Shown: one piece after another, positions 1 through 8,438 of the stretch
Layout: every line of letters starts with the position of its first letter
Position numbering within the stretch: the stretch's first letter is position 1
Assembly: GCA_031431475.1 (NCBI GenBank)
Contig: JANPDL010000008.1
Span: forward strand, 1 to 64,000
Length of the DNA: 64,000 bases
Direction of reading: 5' to 3'
From: JADCCX01 sp031431475
Lineage (GTDB): Bacteria > Pseudomonadota > Alphaproteobacteria > Rhizobiales > Beijerinckiaceae
Program-made: the position numbers and the translations under genes
The notes under the pieces: generated by a model
What the model saw: only the letters and a program-made list of their open reading frames with translations
Database searches by the model: none
Told to the model about the DNA's origin: nothing

Positions 1-53
1 GGGGTGGTTTCCATCCCCAGTCGAGCAACTATCTGCACCATCTCTCCATCCAT
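1..53 (-). CDS. Possible partial ORF running off the left edge
   Basis: On the minus strand the frame is open from just after the doc stop codon to position 1. ATG codons at 53 and 41 give a plausible short N-terminus, beginning MDGEMVQIVARLG. No strong ribosome binding site is visible and no family is recognised. A plus-strand frame (2-97, ending in TGA) is equally short and Pro/Ala-rich, so the true coding strand cannot be decided. This is a weak call made only because the edge region is otherwise unexplained. Confidence 0.2.
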   Translation of the reverse strand, partial: MDGEMVQIVARLGMETT

Positions 54-139
54 CCGCTCAACCGGAGGCTGGAGCCCCCCCGGCGATTGCTGACTGACCC
101 TGAAACTCCGGTCCGGAAGGATGCGGAGGTTTTGGTGCG

Positions 140-174
140 AGCTTATTCCTTCTCTTAAGGTAGAAGGAAAAGCT
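140..174. repeat. Long inverted repeat at the 3' end of doc
   Basis: AGCTTaTTCCTTCT and AGAAGGAAAAGCT form a 13-bp stem with one bulged base around an 8-base loop. The hairpin abuts the doc stop codon (174-176). No clear T-run follows on either strand, so it may be an RNA-stabilising hairpin or a short intergenic palindrome rather than a classical terminator. Confidence 0.5.
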
Positions 175-569
175 CAGTCCCCAACAACCTCCACATTCCC
201 CCTGATCCAAGTGGCTAGCTGCTCTTCGTTCACTTCGCCTGCCGCCAGCCCGAGAAACGTCACCACAGCGTCGCCATCCTCCGCAACCAGCACCAGGCCA
301 TGCTCGAGCAGGAACAGTTCCATCGCCACATAGGCCGTGCGCTTGTTGCCATCGATGAACGGATGATTCTTGGCGATGCCGTAGGCATAGGCCGCCGCCA
401 GATCACACAGATCGGCCTCGGGATTGTACACCGCAATATTCTGTGGCCGTCCAAGGGCTGAATCGATCAGGCCTTCGTCACGGATGCCCACGCCGCCGCC
501 GTGCTGCGCCAGTTGCTCCTCGTGGACCGCGAGATTGATCTCGCGGTCCAGCCAGCGATACTCGGTCAT
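174..569 (-). CDS. doc: Death-on-curing (Doc/Fic) family toxin
   Basis: The 131-residue protein has the usual length of Doc toxins. The diagnostic Doc motif HPFIDGNKRTA lies at residues 69-79: His69 is the catalytic base, and the Lys in GNKR replaces the Gly of AMPylating Fic proteins. In the studied P1 system Doc phosphorylates EF-Tu and halts translation. The gene begins 11 bases after the AbrB-type antitoxin gene, so both should share one autoregulated promoter. The pairing with an AbrB-fold antitoxin rather than Phd is seen here directly; toxicity is inferred from the family. Confidence 0.9.
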   Translation of the reverse strand: MTEYRWLDREINLAVHEEQLAQHGGGVGIRDEGLIDSALGRPQNIAVYNPEADLCDLAAAYAYGIAKNHPFIDGNKRTAYVAMELFLLEHGLVLVAEDGDAVVTFLGLAAGEVNEEQLATWIRGNVEVVGD

Positions 570-580
570 GGCAGCACCCG

Positions 581-841
581 CTATTTCGCGAGTTCGCGCA
601 GCACATTGTGCCGCCGCCGCATGATCTCGCGGGCGAGTCCCATGCGGCGCTCGAACTCCGGATCATTGCGGGTGAAGCGATAGCCCTCGGGCGAGCGTGT
701 GATGAAGAGCTTGTCGCCCTTCTCCACGTTGAGTTCGTCAAGCACATCGCGCGGCAGCACGACGCCCAGCGAATTGCCGATCTGTACGATCTTGAGGGTT
801 GTGAAGTCCTGATCCTTCGGTGGTTCCGCTCGCTTGTTCAT
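581..841 (-). CDS. AbrB/MazE/SpoVT-type antitoxin
   Basis: This 86-residue protein has a swapped-hairpin AbrB domain at about residues 16-60, with the typical string KIVQIGNSLGVVLPRDVL followed by a GDKL turn. The charged C-terminal tail (DPEFERRMGLAREIMRRR) is the likely toxin-binding segment. It is the first gene of a two-gene operon with doc. Palindromes directly upstream (851-888) are probable operators for autorepression by the antitoxin or the antitoxin-toxin complex. Homologues with Doc partners are common in alphaproteobacteria. Confidence 0.88.
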   Translation of the reverse strand: MNKRAEPPKDQDFTTLKIVQIGNSLGVVLPRDVLDELNVEKGDKLFITRSPEGYRFTRNDPEFERRMGLAREIMRRRHNVLRELAK

Positions 842-850
842 GACACTCTC

Positions 851-888
851 CGTAATAACAAAAGTTATTACGTTATAACGAGCGTTAT
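851..888 (-). promoter_or_regulatory. Operator palindromes of the AbrB/doc operon
   Basis: Two inverted repeats lie 10 bases upstream of the antitoxin ATG. CGTAATAAC-AAAA-GTTATTACG (851-872) is perfect over 9 bp per arm, and ATAACG-AG-CGTTAT (875-888) is perfect over 6 bp per arm. Both share a GTTAT core, as expected for cooperative binding of an AbrB-fold dimer. The region is much more AT-rich than its surroundings and should hold the promoter. Confidence 0.65.
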
Positions 889-901
889 GACAAGCAACTT
901 T

Positions 902-1636
902 CTACCGTCGCCCGCCGAACTGCTGAAAGATCTGCTGCAAGCCGTCCATCTGCGTCTGCTGCACCTGCTGGCCCGTCTGGAACATCCCCTTGAGCATATC
1001 GAGGCCTGCCATCATCGGGTCCTGTGGGGGCGGGGGAGCGGGAGCGGGCTTTGCGCCGCCCAGCAATCCGCCGAAAAGGTTGCCCAGCATGCCGTTCATC
1101 ATGTTGCCCATCGGATTTTGTGGCTGTTGTTGGGGTTGGCCACCGCCCATCATCTGGCCCATCATGTTGCCCAATCCACCTTGCATGGCCTGACCCATCA
1201 GGCCGCCCAGGCCATTGTTCGTCGCGCCCTTGAACATGCCGCCCATCAGCATGCTGGCGATCACCGGCATCATCTGCTTCAGGATGGCGGAGCTGACGCC
1301 GCTGGTGGCTTCGGCATGGTTTGCCACGGCGCGGGATACTTCCTTGTTGCCGAAAAGCTGGCCCAGCACATCGTTGCCTTGCTGGACAGCATTGTCCGGG
1401 ATGCCGTCGCCATCGGCATCGAAATTGTCGGCATGCTGCCCGCCTCCGAACATCTGGATCATCTTCTGCAAGCCGTCGATGCTGTCTGCCTGGTTCTGCA
1501 TGCCGACCTGAAAGGCCGGAAGCAGCGATTCCACCGCGCTTTGTGCCTGCTGCGGCTGCAAACCGAACTGGCGTGCCATGTTCTGCATGGCGTTGCCGCC
1601 CTGCGCCTGCATCATCATCTCGATCAGATTGTTCAT
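902..1636 (-). CDS. DUF937-type protein, Gly/Met/Gln-rich
   Basis: The 244-residue product resembles DUF937 (YidB-like) proteins of unknown function. Residues 1-60 form a helical N-terminal segment. Residues 73-81 read DADGDGIPD, a calcium-binding-loop-like motif. The central helical part (about 85-145) is followed by a low-complexity stretch rich in Gly, Met, Pro and Gln (about 145-210) with repeated GG and MMG units. No signal peptide is evident. It stands alone, 30 bases after the MATE gene on the same strand and possibly co-transcribed with it. Function is unknown. Confidence 0.75.
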   Translation of the reverse strand: MNNLIEMMMQAQGGNAMQNMARQFGLQPQQAQSAVESLLPAFQVGMQNQADSIDGLQKMIQMFGGGQHADNFDADGDGIPDNAVQQGNDVLGQLFGNKEVSRAVANHAEATSGVSSAILKQMMPVIASMLMGGMFKGATNNGLGGLMGQAMQGGLGNMMGQMMGGGQPQQQPQNPMGNMMNGMLGNLFGGLLGGAKPAPAPPPPQDPMMAGLDMLKGMFQTGQQVQQTQMDGLQQIFQQFGGRR

Positions 1637-1666
1637 GCCGCGATCCTTCCCTGCGTTAAGGGAAGG

Positions 1667-3133
1667 TTAGGCCGCGCTGTCGGCTTGCGCAACTGGCGCG
1701 GTAGCAGGCTTCGGCACATGCCGTTGCTTCTGCTCCAACTGGCCAACCACCCGCACAGCGAGAAGCGCTCCGACAATGCCGAACAGCACTGAGCCCAGCG
1801 CCATGCCGCCCAGAGCGCCCTCATAGCCATAGAGCTGTGCGCCACCCCACGCGAAGGGAATGGTGCCGATGGTGGCACGGCCCCAGTTGAGGGCGGTCGA
1901 ATAAAGTGGAAATCCCAGATTGTTGAACGCAGCATTGGCCGTGAACAGCAGGCCGATGAAGAACCACATCGGGCCGCTAATCCAGCAGAAGAAGATCACG
2001 CCTTCCGCTGCTGGTCCCTTGAGCTGGAAGATATCGACGATCAGATGGCGGCACAGGATCAGGATAATCCAGCTTACGAGAACATAGATGGCGGCAAAGA
2101 TGAAGCTATCACGCATCGCCGCCCGCATGCGGTGGAACATGCCTGCACCCCAGTTCTGCGCCATAATCGGCCCTACAGCTCCCGACAGCGCGAACAATGC
2201 ACCGAAGGAAATGGGGATCAGCCGGTCGATCACGGCGTTGGCTGCAATCGCCCAGGAGCCGTAATCCGAGACGATGCGAGCCACTACGGCAGTGGCGAAG
2301 GGCGTTGCGATATTGGTGAGGATCGCTGGCCCCGCAATCGCCGAGATCGCCTTGCCGTCCGCCAACATCAGCGTCGGTGACGGTTTCGCGACCATGGCAT
2401 GGATTTTCACCGCGCCATGCCAGCCCACAAGCGCGAAAACGATGCGTGAAATCACCACGCAGATCGCGGCACCATAGATCCCAAGGCCCAGCCCGAAAAT
2501 CAGGATCGGATCCACGATGGCCGTAACGATGCCGCCGGCGAGCGTTACATACATCGAGCGGTTGGCGTCACCGACGGCACGCAGAATGCCGGAATAGCCC
2601 ATGCCAAGCGCCATGAGCAGGTTGGATGGCAGCGTGATCAGAAGATAGCTGTGAGCGATATCCGCCACTGGCCCACTGGCACCCAGCAGGCCCAGAATGG
2701 GTTTCAGAAGCGGTATGGCAATCGCAACGATTACGGCAGACGTCACCAGCATCCAGCCCATGGACGAGCCCGCAATCTCCCGCGCGCCTTGCCGGTCACC
2801 CATGCCCAGCCGCCGTGCGGTCAGCGCCGTCGCCGCAATCATGAAGCCGATGTTCACCGAGGTCATGAAGAACAGCACGACGGAGGCGTAACCCACCGCA
2901 GCTGTCAGCACCTCTTGCTTGAGCCACGAGACATAGAGCAGGCTGAGGAAATCCACGACGAAGATCGCCATCAGCCCGATGGAGCTTGTCACCGTCATGC
3001 GCACGACATGGCCCATGGTGGAGCCTTGCGTGAAAACAGCATCCAGTTTTTTCGGCACAGCCTGTTCGGCGGACGCGATCTGCGCCCCGGAGGACGAAAC
3101 ATTCGCCTCGGAGGACGCGACGGTATCGGGCAT
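1667..3133 (-). CDS. MATE family multidrug/cation efflux transporter
   Basis: The 488-residue inner-membrane protein has about twelve hydrophobic segments and the two-fold MatE repeat, preceded by a roughly 40-residue cytosolic tail. It is slightly longer than the usual 440-460 residues. MATE proteins export cationic drugs or metabolites using H+ or Na+ gradients. The ATG overlaps the stop of the upstream CPA2 antiporter by one base (TGATG), indicating translational coupling. The substrate cannot be deduced from the sequence. Confidence 0.9.
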   Translation of the reverse strand: MPDTVASSEANVSSSGAQIASAEQAVPKKLDAVFTQGSTMGHVVRMTVTSSIGLMAIFVVDFLSLLYVSWLKQEVLTAAVGYASVVLFFMTSVNIGFMIAATALTARRLGMGDRQGAREIAGSSMGWMLVTSAVIVAIAIPLLKPILGLLGASGPVADIAHSYLLITLPSNLLMALGMGYSGILRAVGDANRSMYVTLAGGIVTAIVDPILIFGLGLGIYGAAICVVISRIVFALVGWHGAVKIHAMVAKPSPTLMLADGKAISAIAGPAILTNIATPFATAVVARIVSDYGSWAIAANAVIDRLIPISFGALFALSGAVGPIMAQNWGAGMFHRMRAAMRDSFIFAAIYVLVSWIILILCRHLIVDIFQLKGPAAEGVIFFCWISGPMWFFIGLLFTANAAFNNLGFPLYSTALNWGRATIGTIPFAWGGAQLYGYEGALGGMALGSVLFGIVGALLAVRVVGQLEQKQRHVPKPATAPVAQADSAA

Positions 3134-5010
3134 CAGTTGACTTTCTCGGCAGCTTTTGCGGCCTGGTCGAGTACCTCTTGCGTTTCAGGCGTCAGCCCGC
3201 GCGAGGGTTTAGTGGGTTCATCCAGTGGCGTGGGCTTCACGGCCTGGCGCACTGCCTGTTTGTGGGTGAGATGCGAGCCGGACTTGATGTCCTCGCTGTC
3301 AAACTGCATCTCAAGGCGCTTCTGGTCGCGCTTGCGCACATCTTCCAGCGCATCCGCCGCCTCGCCGTCGCTGCGTCCCAGCGCCAGCAAGGTCTTGCGC
3401 CCCATTTCCAGCGCGGAATGGAAGGTCTCGCGCACGATCACATTTGGGTCATGCCGCATCAGTTCCAGCGCGTGACGGCGGTCATAGGCCCGCACCAGCA
3501 GCTTTGCGGTCGGGAAATTGGCACTGACGATCTCCGTGATGATGGTCGCGGCATCCTGATTGTCGATGCAGACACAGATAACTTCCGCGCTATCCGCGCC
3601 TGCTGCCCGCAACACATCAAGCCGCTGGCCATCACCATAATAGACCTTGAAGCCGAACGAGCCCGCCGTCTGGACCATCTCGATATTGTTGTCGATGACA
3701 GTCACATCCGTTCCCGAGGTCAGCAGCATCTGGCTTACCATCTGGCCAACGCGGCCGGAGCCGATCAACAGGGCGCGACCTCCCGCCCCGGCAAAGTCCT
3801 CCTCGATGTCCGGACCGGCAAGACTTTTCTGTTTTTCCAGATATTGCGCCCAGCTATCCACCACCTTGGAGACCAGTGGCCCCAGCATCATGGAAAACGC
3901 CGCGACAGCCATGAACAGCTTCTGGTCGTTGCTGGACAGAATGCCGAGTGTCGCTGCAAGCGGCAGGATGACAAAGGAGAATTCACCCGCTGGCGTCAGG
4001 ATGCTGGCGGCACGCAGGTAGGAATTCGCCGGTGCCTTCTCCAGAATCCCGATGGCGCAATTGATGGCAAACTTCACGAGAATCAGGCCAGCGGTCAGCA
4101 CCAACACATAGCCCAAGTTCTGCCAGACATAGCGCAGGTCGATCAGCATGCCGACCGACATGAAGAACAGGCCGAGCAGAAGCCCGCGAAAAGGCTCGAT
4201 ATCGGCTTCCAGCTCATGCCGGAAATTCGATTCCGCCAGCAGAATTCCCGCCAGAAACGCGCCCAGCGCCATCGACATGCCGACCATGCTCATCAGCGCA
4301 GCAGCACCCAGCACGACCAACAGCGCGGTGATGGTCATGATCTCGTGGCTGTGCAGTTTCGCCAGAAACCGGAACATCGGGTTCAGCACATAGCGACCGG
4401 CCAGGATGATCAGGGCAATTGCCGTCACTGCCTTGGCGATGGAGAGCATGACCTCAGTCGTGTCATTGGGCGCAGATGCACCTATGGCGAGCAACGGCAC
4501 CAGCGCCAGGATGGGCACCACGGAAAGGTCCTGAAACAGCAGGATCGCAAAGCTCTTCTTGCCGTAAATATGCTGCATGTGCCCGCGCTCCTGCAGGATC
4601 TGCAGTGCGATGGAGGTCGCGGACAGCGCCACGGCGACACCGATGACAAGGCCCGCCTTCCAGCTCAGGCCGATCAGCATCAACAGTCCCATCAGTACCA
4701 GCGTTGTGGGGATCATCTGCAGCGACCCCAGCCAGGCGATATCGCGGCGCATCGCGATGAGCTGCGACACTTTCAGCTCCAGCCCGATGACGAACAGGAA
4801 CATCACCACGCCGATCTCGGCGATGCCAAACAGCGTATTGGGGTCGGTGAAATAGGCGAAGCCCGATGGTCCGATGGCCATTCCCGCCACGAGATAGCCC
4901 AGAATTGCTGAAAGCCCTGCGAAGCGAAAGGCAGGCACGGCAATCGCAGCCGCGCCCAGAAAGACAACGGCTTGCTGAATGAGATCGGAACTATGGGCGG
5001 CGTCGGCCAT
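3133..5010 (-). CDS. CPA2 family cation:proton antiporter (KefB/KefC-like)
   Basis: The 625-residue protein has an N-terminal Na+/H+ exchanger domain of about twelve membrane spans (residues 10-380). A cytosolic TrkA-N/RCK domain at about 410-530 carries the nucleotide-binding motif GSGRVGQM. A hydrophilic tail follows. The architecture matches glutathione-gated K+ efflux antiporters, but no KefF/KefG ancillary gene is adjacent. It is the first gene of a two-gene unit with the MATE transporter, which suggests joint ion or toxin efflux. Confidence 0.9.
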   Translation of the reverse strand: MADAAHSSDLIQQAVVFLGAAAIAVPAFRFAGLSAILGYLVAGMAIGPSGFAYFTDPNTLFGIAEIGVVMFLFVIGLELKVSQLIAMRRDIAWLGSLQMIPTTLVLMGLLMLIGLSWKAGLVIGVAVALSATSIALQILQERGHMQHIYGKKSFAILLFQDLSVVPILALVPLLAIGASAPNDTTEVMLSIAKAVTAIALIILAGRYVLNPMFRFLAKLHSHEIMTITALLVVLGAAALMSMVGMSMALGAFLAGILLAESNFRHELEADIEPFRGLLLGLFFMSVGMLIDLRYVWQNLGYVLVLTAGLILVKFAINCAIGILEKAPANSYLRAASILTPAGEFSFVILPLAATLGILSSNDQKLFMAVAAFSMMLGPLVSKVVDSWAQYLEKQKSLAGPDIEEDFAGAGGRALLIGSGRVGQMVSQMLLTSGTDVTVIDNNIEMVQTAGSFGFKVYYGDGQRLDVLRAAGADSAEVICVCIDNQDAATIITEIVSANFPTAKLLVRAYDRRHALELMRHDPNVIVRETFHSALEMGRKTLLALGRSDGEAADALEDVRKRDQKRLEMQFDSEDIKSGSHLTHKQAVRQAVKPTPLDEPTKPSRGLTPETQEVLDQAAKAAEKVN

Positions 5011-5159
5011 GCAGGAGATTGCTCGTTATAAGGGATGGCCGAGCTTAGCCGCCGGAATGGGTCTGAGATAGTAGGGATAGTACGCGATTGCGAGGGGGAA
5101 AGTGAGTAGACGCTCTCCCCAGCTTGACGTTCTGTCCTTCACCCGCCAAACCCAGACCC

Positions 5160-6125
5160 ATGACAGCCGCCGCCAAACCGCCGCTCCATATCAAGCTCTG
5201 CGCTCCGCGCGGCTTTTGCGCCGGTGTGGTGCGCGCCATTGATGCCGTGGAGCAGGCACTGAAACTCTACGGTGCGCCGGTCTATGTGCGCCACGAGATC
5301 GTTCATAACAAATATGTTGTGGAAGACCTGAAAGCCAAAGGCGCGATTTTCGTGAAGGAATTGCAGGAGATTCCCGATACCACGGCCCCGGTGATCTTCT
5401 CCGCCCATGGCGTACCCAAGGCGATCCCGGCCGAGGCCAAACGCCGCAATCTTTTCGCCATCGACGCGACCTGCCCGCTGGTGACGAAGGTGCATCGCGA
5501 AGCGGAAATTCATCACAAGCGTGGCCGTGACCTGATCATGATCGGCCACAAGGGCCACCCCGAGGTGGAAGGCACCATGGGGCAATTGCCCGCCGGTGCC
5601 GTGACCCTCGTGGAGACCGTGGAGGACGTAGCGGCGCTGAAGGTCCGCGATCCCGCCAAACTCGCCTTTGTCACGCAGACCACGCTGTCAGTGGATGATA
5701 CGGCTGCGGTTGTCGACGCCCTCAAGGCGACATTCCCTGGCATCGCGGGACCGCACAAGGAAGACATCTGCTACGCCACGACCAACCGTCAAGAATCGGT
5801 CAAGCGTGTCGCGCCCGAGGTCGATGCGCTGCTCGTCGTGGGTTCGCCCAATTCCTCCAACTCGCAACGTTTGCGCGAAGTAGCGGAACGTGCCGGTTGC
5901 CCCGTGGCGCGGCTGGTGTTGCGCGCGCAGGACATCGATTGGTCCGTCTTCAGCGGATTGAAAACGCTGGGCATCACGGCAGGAGCATCGGCACCCGAAG
6001 TGCTGGTGGAAGAGATCATTGATGCCTTCGCCGAGCGCTACACAGTGAAGGTGGAAATGATCTCAACTGCGGATGAAAGCATGTTCTTCCCGCTGCCGCG
6101 CAATCTGCGCGAGGCGATGGCCTGA
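5160..6125 (+). CDS. ispH: 4-hydroxy-3-methylbut-2-enyl diphosphate reductase
   Basis: IspH performs the last step of the MEP pathway, reducing HMBPP to IPP and DMAPP with a [4Fe-4S] cluster. The three cluster ligands are visible as Cys20 (PRGFCAG), Cys105 (DATCPLVTK) and Cys204 (EDICYATTN). Active-site His49, His83, His133 and Glu135 are also present. The ATG at 5160 gives 321 residues, the family length; an in-frame start at 5124 would add 12 unlikely residues. The stop overlaps thrB by one base, forming the ispH-thrB-rnhA cluster typical of Hyphomicrobiales. Confidence 0.96.
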   Translation: MTAAAKPPLHIKLCAPRGFCAGVVRAIDAVEQALKLYGAPVYVRHEIVHNKYVVEDLKAKGAIFVKELQEIPDTTAPVIFSAHGVPKAIPAEAKRRNLFAIDATCPLVTKVHREAEIHHKRGRDLIMIGHKGHPEVEGTMGQLPAGAVTLVETVEDVAALKVRDPAKLAFVTQTTLSVDDTAAVVDALKATFPGIAGPHKEDICYATTNRQESVKRVAPEVDALLVVGSPNSSNSQRLREVAERAGCPVARLVLRAQDIDWSVFSGLKTLGITAGASAPEVLVEEIIDAFAERYTVKVEMISTADESMFFPLPRNLREAMA

Positions 6126-7093
6126 TGGCTGTCTACACTGAAGTCCCCGACGACGAACTTGCCGAGTTTATCGCGCATTACGACATAGGCGGCCTCGTCT
6201 CCTGTAAAGGCATCGCGGAAGGCGTCGAGAACTCGAACTATCTTGTCCAGACCGACGGTGGCCGCTTCATCCTCACACTCTATGAGAAGCGCGTGAACGA
6301 GGCTGATCTGCCGTTCTTTCTCGCCCTCATGACCCATCTCGCCGGGAACGGTATCACCACGCCTCTGCCGGTGAAAGCGCGGGACGGGGAGGCCTTGCGC
6401 AGGCTCGCCGGACGGCCTGCCGTGCTGGTGACATTCCTCGACGGCATGTCGGCCAGGCGTCCCGATGTGGAGCAATGCAGACAGCTGGGCGAGGCGCTGG
6501 CCAAGCTGCATGCGGCGGGTCAGAGCTTCACAAGCCATTCCCGCGTCAATGCGCTTGGACCGCATGGTTGGCGACCGCTGTTGGAGCGCTCCGGCCCCGC
6601 CGCCAATTCCGTGCAAGCCGGCCTCTATGGTCTTGCCGATGAAGAGCTGATCCATCTGGAAAGCCACTGGCCGAAAGACCTGCCCGCTGGCGTGATCCAT
6701 GCGGATCTCTTTCCCGACAATGTGTTTTTTCTCAGAGGTCATCTGTCAGGAATTATAGATCCCTATTTCGCCTGCAACGATCTGCTGGCCTATGATCTCG
6801 CGATCTGCCTCAACGCCTGGTGTTTCGAGCCGGATTACGCCTTCAACCAGACCAAAGGCCGTGCGCTGATAGCGGGCTATGAGCGTGTGCGGCGACTGAT
6901 CGATGCCGAGGTGGCGGCGCTCCCAGTGCTGTGCCGGGGATCGGCGCTGCGTTTCATGCTGACGCGGCTCTATGACTGGCTGAACGTGCCCCCCGGCGCG
7001 CTGGTGAAGCCGCATGATCCGATGGCCTATTACCGCCGCCTGCGCATCCACCAGAAGGTGGCGAACGCCGCCGAGTACGGTGTTTCGCGATGA
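6125..7093 (+). CDS. thrB: Homoserine kinase, aminoglycoside phosphotransferase fold
   Basis: This phosphorylates homoserine to O-phosphohomoserine in threonine synthesis. The 322-residue protein belongs to the ThrB type with an APH/choline-kinase fold rather than the GHMP fold. The catalytic loop HADLFPDN has His192, Asp194 and Asn199, and the metal-binding Asp212 sits in IIDPYF. The ATG overlaps the ispH stop (TGATG). rnhA follows 13 bases later, so the three genes are probably one transcript. Confidence 0.93.
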   Translation: MAVYTEVPDDELAEFIAHYDIGGLVSCKGIAEGVENSNYLVQTDGGRFILTLYEKRVNEADLPFFLALMTHLAGNGITTPLPVKARDGEALRRLAGRPAVLVTFLDGMSARRPDVEQCRQLGEALAKLHAAGQSFTSHSRVNALGPHGWRPLLERSGPAANSVQAGLYGLADEELIHLESHWPKDLPAGVIHADLFPDNVFFLRGHLSGIIDPYFACNDLLAYDLAICLNAWCFEPDYAFNQTKGRALIAGYERVRRLIDAEVAALPVLCRGSALRFMLTRLYDWLNVPPGALVKPHDPMAYYRRLRIHQKVANAAEYGVSR

Positions 7094-7106
7094 GGCAAAT
7101 CTTCCA

Positions 7107-7547
7107 ATGAGCACAGTCGCTATCTGGACGGACGGGGCTTGCTCCGGCAATCCCGGCCCCGGCGGCTGGGGCGTGATCCTTGTCGCTGGCGGTCATCGCA
7201 AGGAGTTATTCGGTGGCGAGCCTGACACCACGAACAACCGTATGGAACTGATGGCGGCGATTTCCGCGCTTGAGGCGCTGAAGAAGCCCTGCGAAATCAC
7301 GCTCCATATCGACAGCCAGTATGTTCGCCAGGGCATCACCCAATGGATTCACGGCTGGAAAAAGAATGGCTGGAAAACGGCGGACAAGAAGCCGGTGAAG
7401 AATGCTGAACTCTGGCAGCGGCTGGAAGAAGCAACGAAGAGCCACCGCATCGACTGGCAATGGGTCAAGGGACATGCCGGTGACGAGATGAACGAACGTG
7501 CGGATGAGCTGGCGCGGGAAGGCGTGAAGGCGGTCAGGGGCGGGTGA
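7107..7547 (+). CDS. rnhA: Ribonuclease HI
   Basis: RNase HI degrades the RNA strand of RNA-DNA hybrids. The 146-residue protein shows all catalytic residues: Asp9 (WTDGACSGN), Glu47 (NNRMELMA), Asp69 (HIDSQYV), His123 and Asp133. The basic handle with several Trp (WIHGWKKNGWK) is present. The ATG at 7107 matches the family N-terminus; the longer frame from 7014 overlaps thrB and is not needed. It is the last gene of the ispH-thrB-rnhA unit. Confidence 0.96.
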   Translation: MSTVAIWTDGACSGNPGPGGWGVILVAGGHRKELFGGEPDTTNNRMELMAAISALEALKKPCEITLHIDSQYVRQGITQWIHGWKKNGWKTADKKPVKNAELWQRLEEATKSHRIDWQWVKGHAGDEMNERADELAREGVKAVRGG

Positions 7548-7583
7548 TACCAAATCCCTTCTCCCTCGCGAGAAGAAAAAAAA

Positions 7584-7838
7584 TTACTCCGCCGGATAGA
7601 CCTTCACCTGCTCGACCGCCGCAGCCGCACCGCGCGATGTCATCTCGGCATACATCTGCTTGATGAGGTTCGAGGCTGTCTTTTCAAACAGGAACGGGAA
7701 AATCGCGTGTGTCAGGGCGCAGAACCCCGCTGCAAACATGCGCCCCGCATAGCTCATGGCATGGCCGAGATGCTGGAAGTAGGTTTCCCCCAGCGCGTCG
7801 GGGTGGGCAATGAACAGGCTCTTGATGCGTGTCAGCAT
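7584..7838 (-). CDS. Small DUF6356-like protein
   Basis: This 84-residue protein resembles small conserved alphaproteobacterial proteins that I place, from memory, in DUF6356. One amphipathic to hydrophobic stretch (MSYAGRMFAAGFCALTHAIF, residues 29-48) may be membrane-associated. A ribosome-binding AAGGAG lies shortly before the ATG. It converges on rnhA and is divergent from the Lrp-type regulator across a 127-base AT-rich gap. Function is unknown. Confidence 0.65.
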   Translation of the reverse strand: MLTRIKSLFIAHPDALGETYFQHLGHAMSYAGRMFAAGFCALTHAIFPFLFEKTASNLIKQMYAEMTSRGAAAAVEQVKVYPAE

Positions 7839-7916
7839 GGTGTGCTCCTTGGATGCAGCATCATGTCCCAGAGTGCCTGAACGATCATCACCAGAAAACT
7901 GGCGTATCGTCTATAT

Positions 7917-7935
7917 ATCGATTATAATATTCGAT
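7917..7935. promoter_or_regulatory. Near-perfect palindrome before the Lrp-type gene
   Basis: ATCGATTATAATATTCGAT is a 19-bp palindrome in which eight of nine base pairs match, centred about 40 bases before the regulator ATG in the most AT-rich part of the gap. Lrp/AsnC proteins bind such AT-rich dyads, so this is a candidate autoregulatory site that could also control the divergent small gene. Confidence 0.5.
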
Positions 7936-7965
7936 CTTTAATCCTTATCGCGGGATAAAATATTA

Positions 7966-8427
7966 ATGCTGGATATGATCGACAAACGCCTGCTCACTGA
8001 ATTGCAGCGCGACGCCAGCCAGAGCCTTGATTCTCTCGCCGACAGCACCGGCATTTCCCGTAACACCTGCTGGCGGCGCGTGCAGCGGCTGGAGGAGGAT
8101 GGCGTCATCACGCGCAGGGTCGCACTGGTGGACCCCGCGAAGATCAATCTGGCGCTGACTGTCTTCATCGTGGTGCGCACATCGCGCCATGCGGTCGATG
8201 CAACGGAGCAATTGCGCAAGGCGGTGCTGGAAATTCCCGAGATTATCGGGGCGTATCGCACGGCGGGCGAGATCGACTACATCCTGCAGGCCCGCGTGCC
8301 CGATGTCGCGGCCTATGACCGGCTCTACAAGAAGCTGATCGCGCGCCTCGAGATGAGCGATGTTTCCGCGAGTTTCGTGATGGAGGAGATCAAGGCGGTG
8401 ACGGAACTGCCGCTGGATTTTGTGTGA
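7966..8427 (+). CDS. Lrp/AsnC family transcriptional regulator
   Basis: The 153-residue protein has an N-terminal AsnC-type helix-turn-helix (residues 3-60, with the recognition part STGISRNTCWRRVQRL). A C-terminal RAM/ligand-binding domain follows at about 65-145. Lrp-type proteins form octamers and usually respond to amino acids. It is divergent from the small DUF6356-like gene, and an AT-rich palindrome lies just upstream. The target genes and effector are unknown. Confidence 0.92.
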   Translation: MLDMIDKRLLTELQRDASQSLDSLADSTGISRNTCWRRVQRLEEDGVITRRVALVDPAKINLALTVFIVVRTSRHAVDATEQLRKAVLEIPEIIGAYRTAGEIDYILQARVPDVAAYDRLYKKLIARLEMSDVSASFVMEEIKAVTELPLDFV

Positions 8428-8438
8428 GGCAAGCCCGG

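Noticed and set aside
2..97. Plus-strand frame ending in TGA, possible C-terminus of a gene
   Set aside because: Only 31 codons are visible, Pro/Ala-rich, with an equally open minus-strand frame; no basis to call it.
608..1792. 394-codon plus-strand open frame
   Set aside because: It is antisense to the DUF937 gene, His/Leu-rich and without domain pattern; long antisense frames are common in GC-rich DNA.
3178..4911. 577-codon plus-strand open frame
   Set aside because: It lies antisense to the CPA2 antiporter, and its His/Gln/Arg-rich composition is typical of a shadow frame.
7558..7575. CTTCTC/GAGAAG hairpin followed by A residues
   Set aside because: The run is of A, not T, on the rnhA strand, and no T-run follows on the other strand, so it is not a convincing terminator for either gene.
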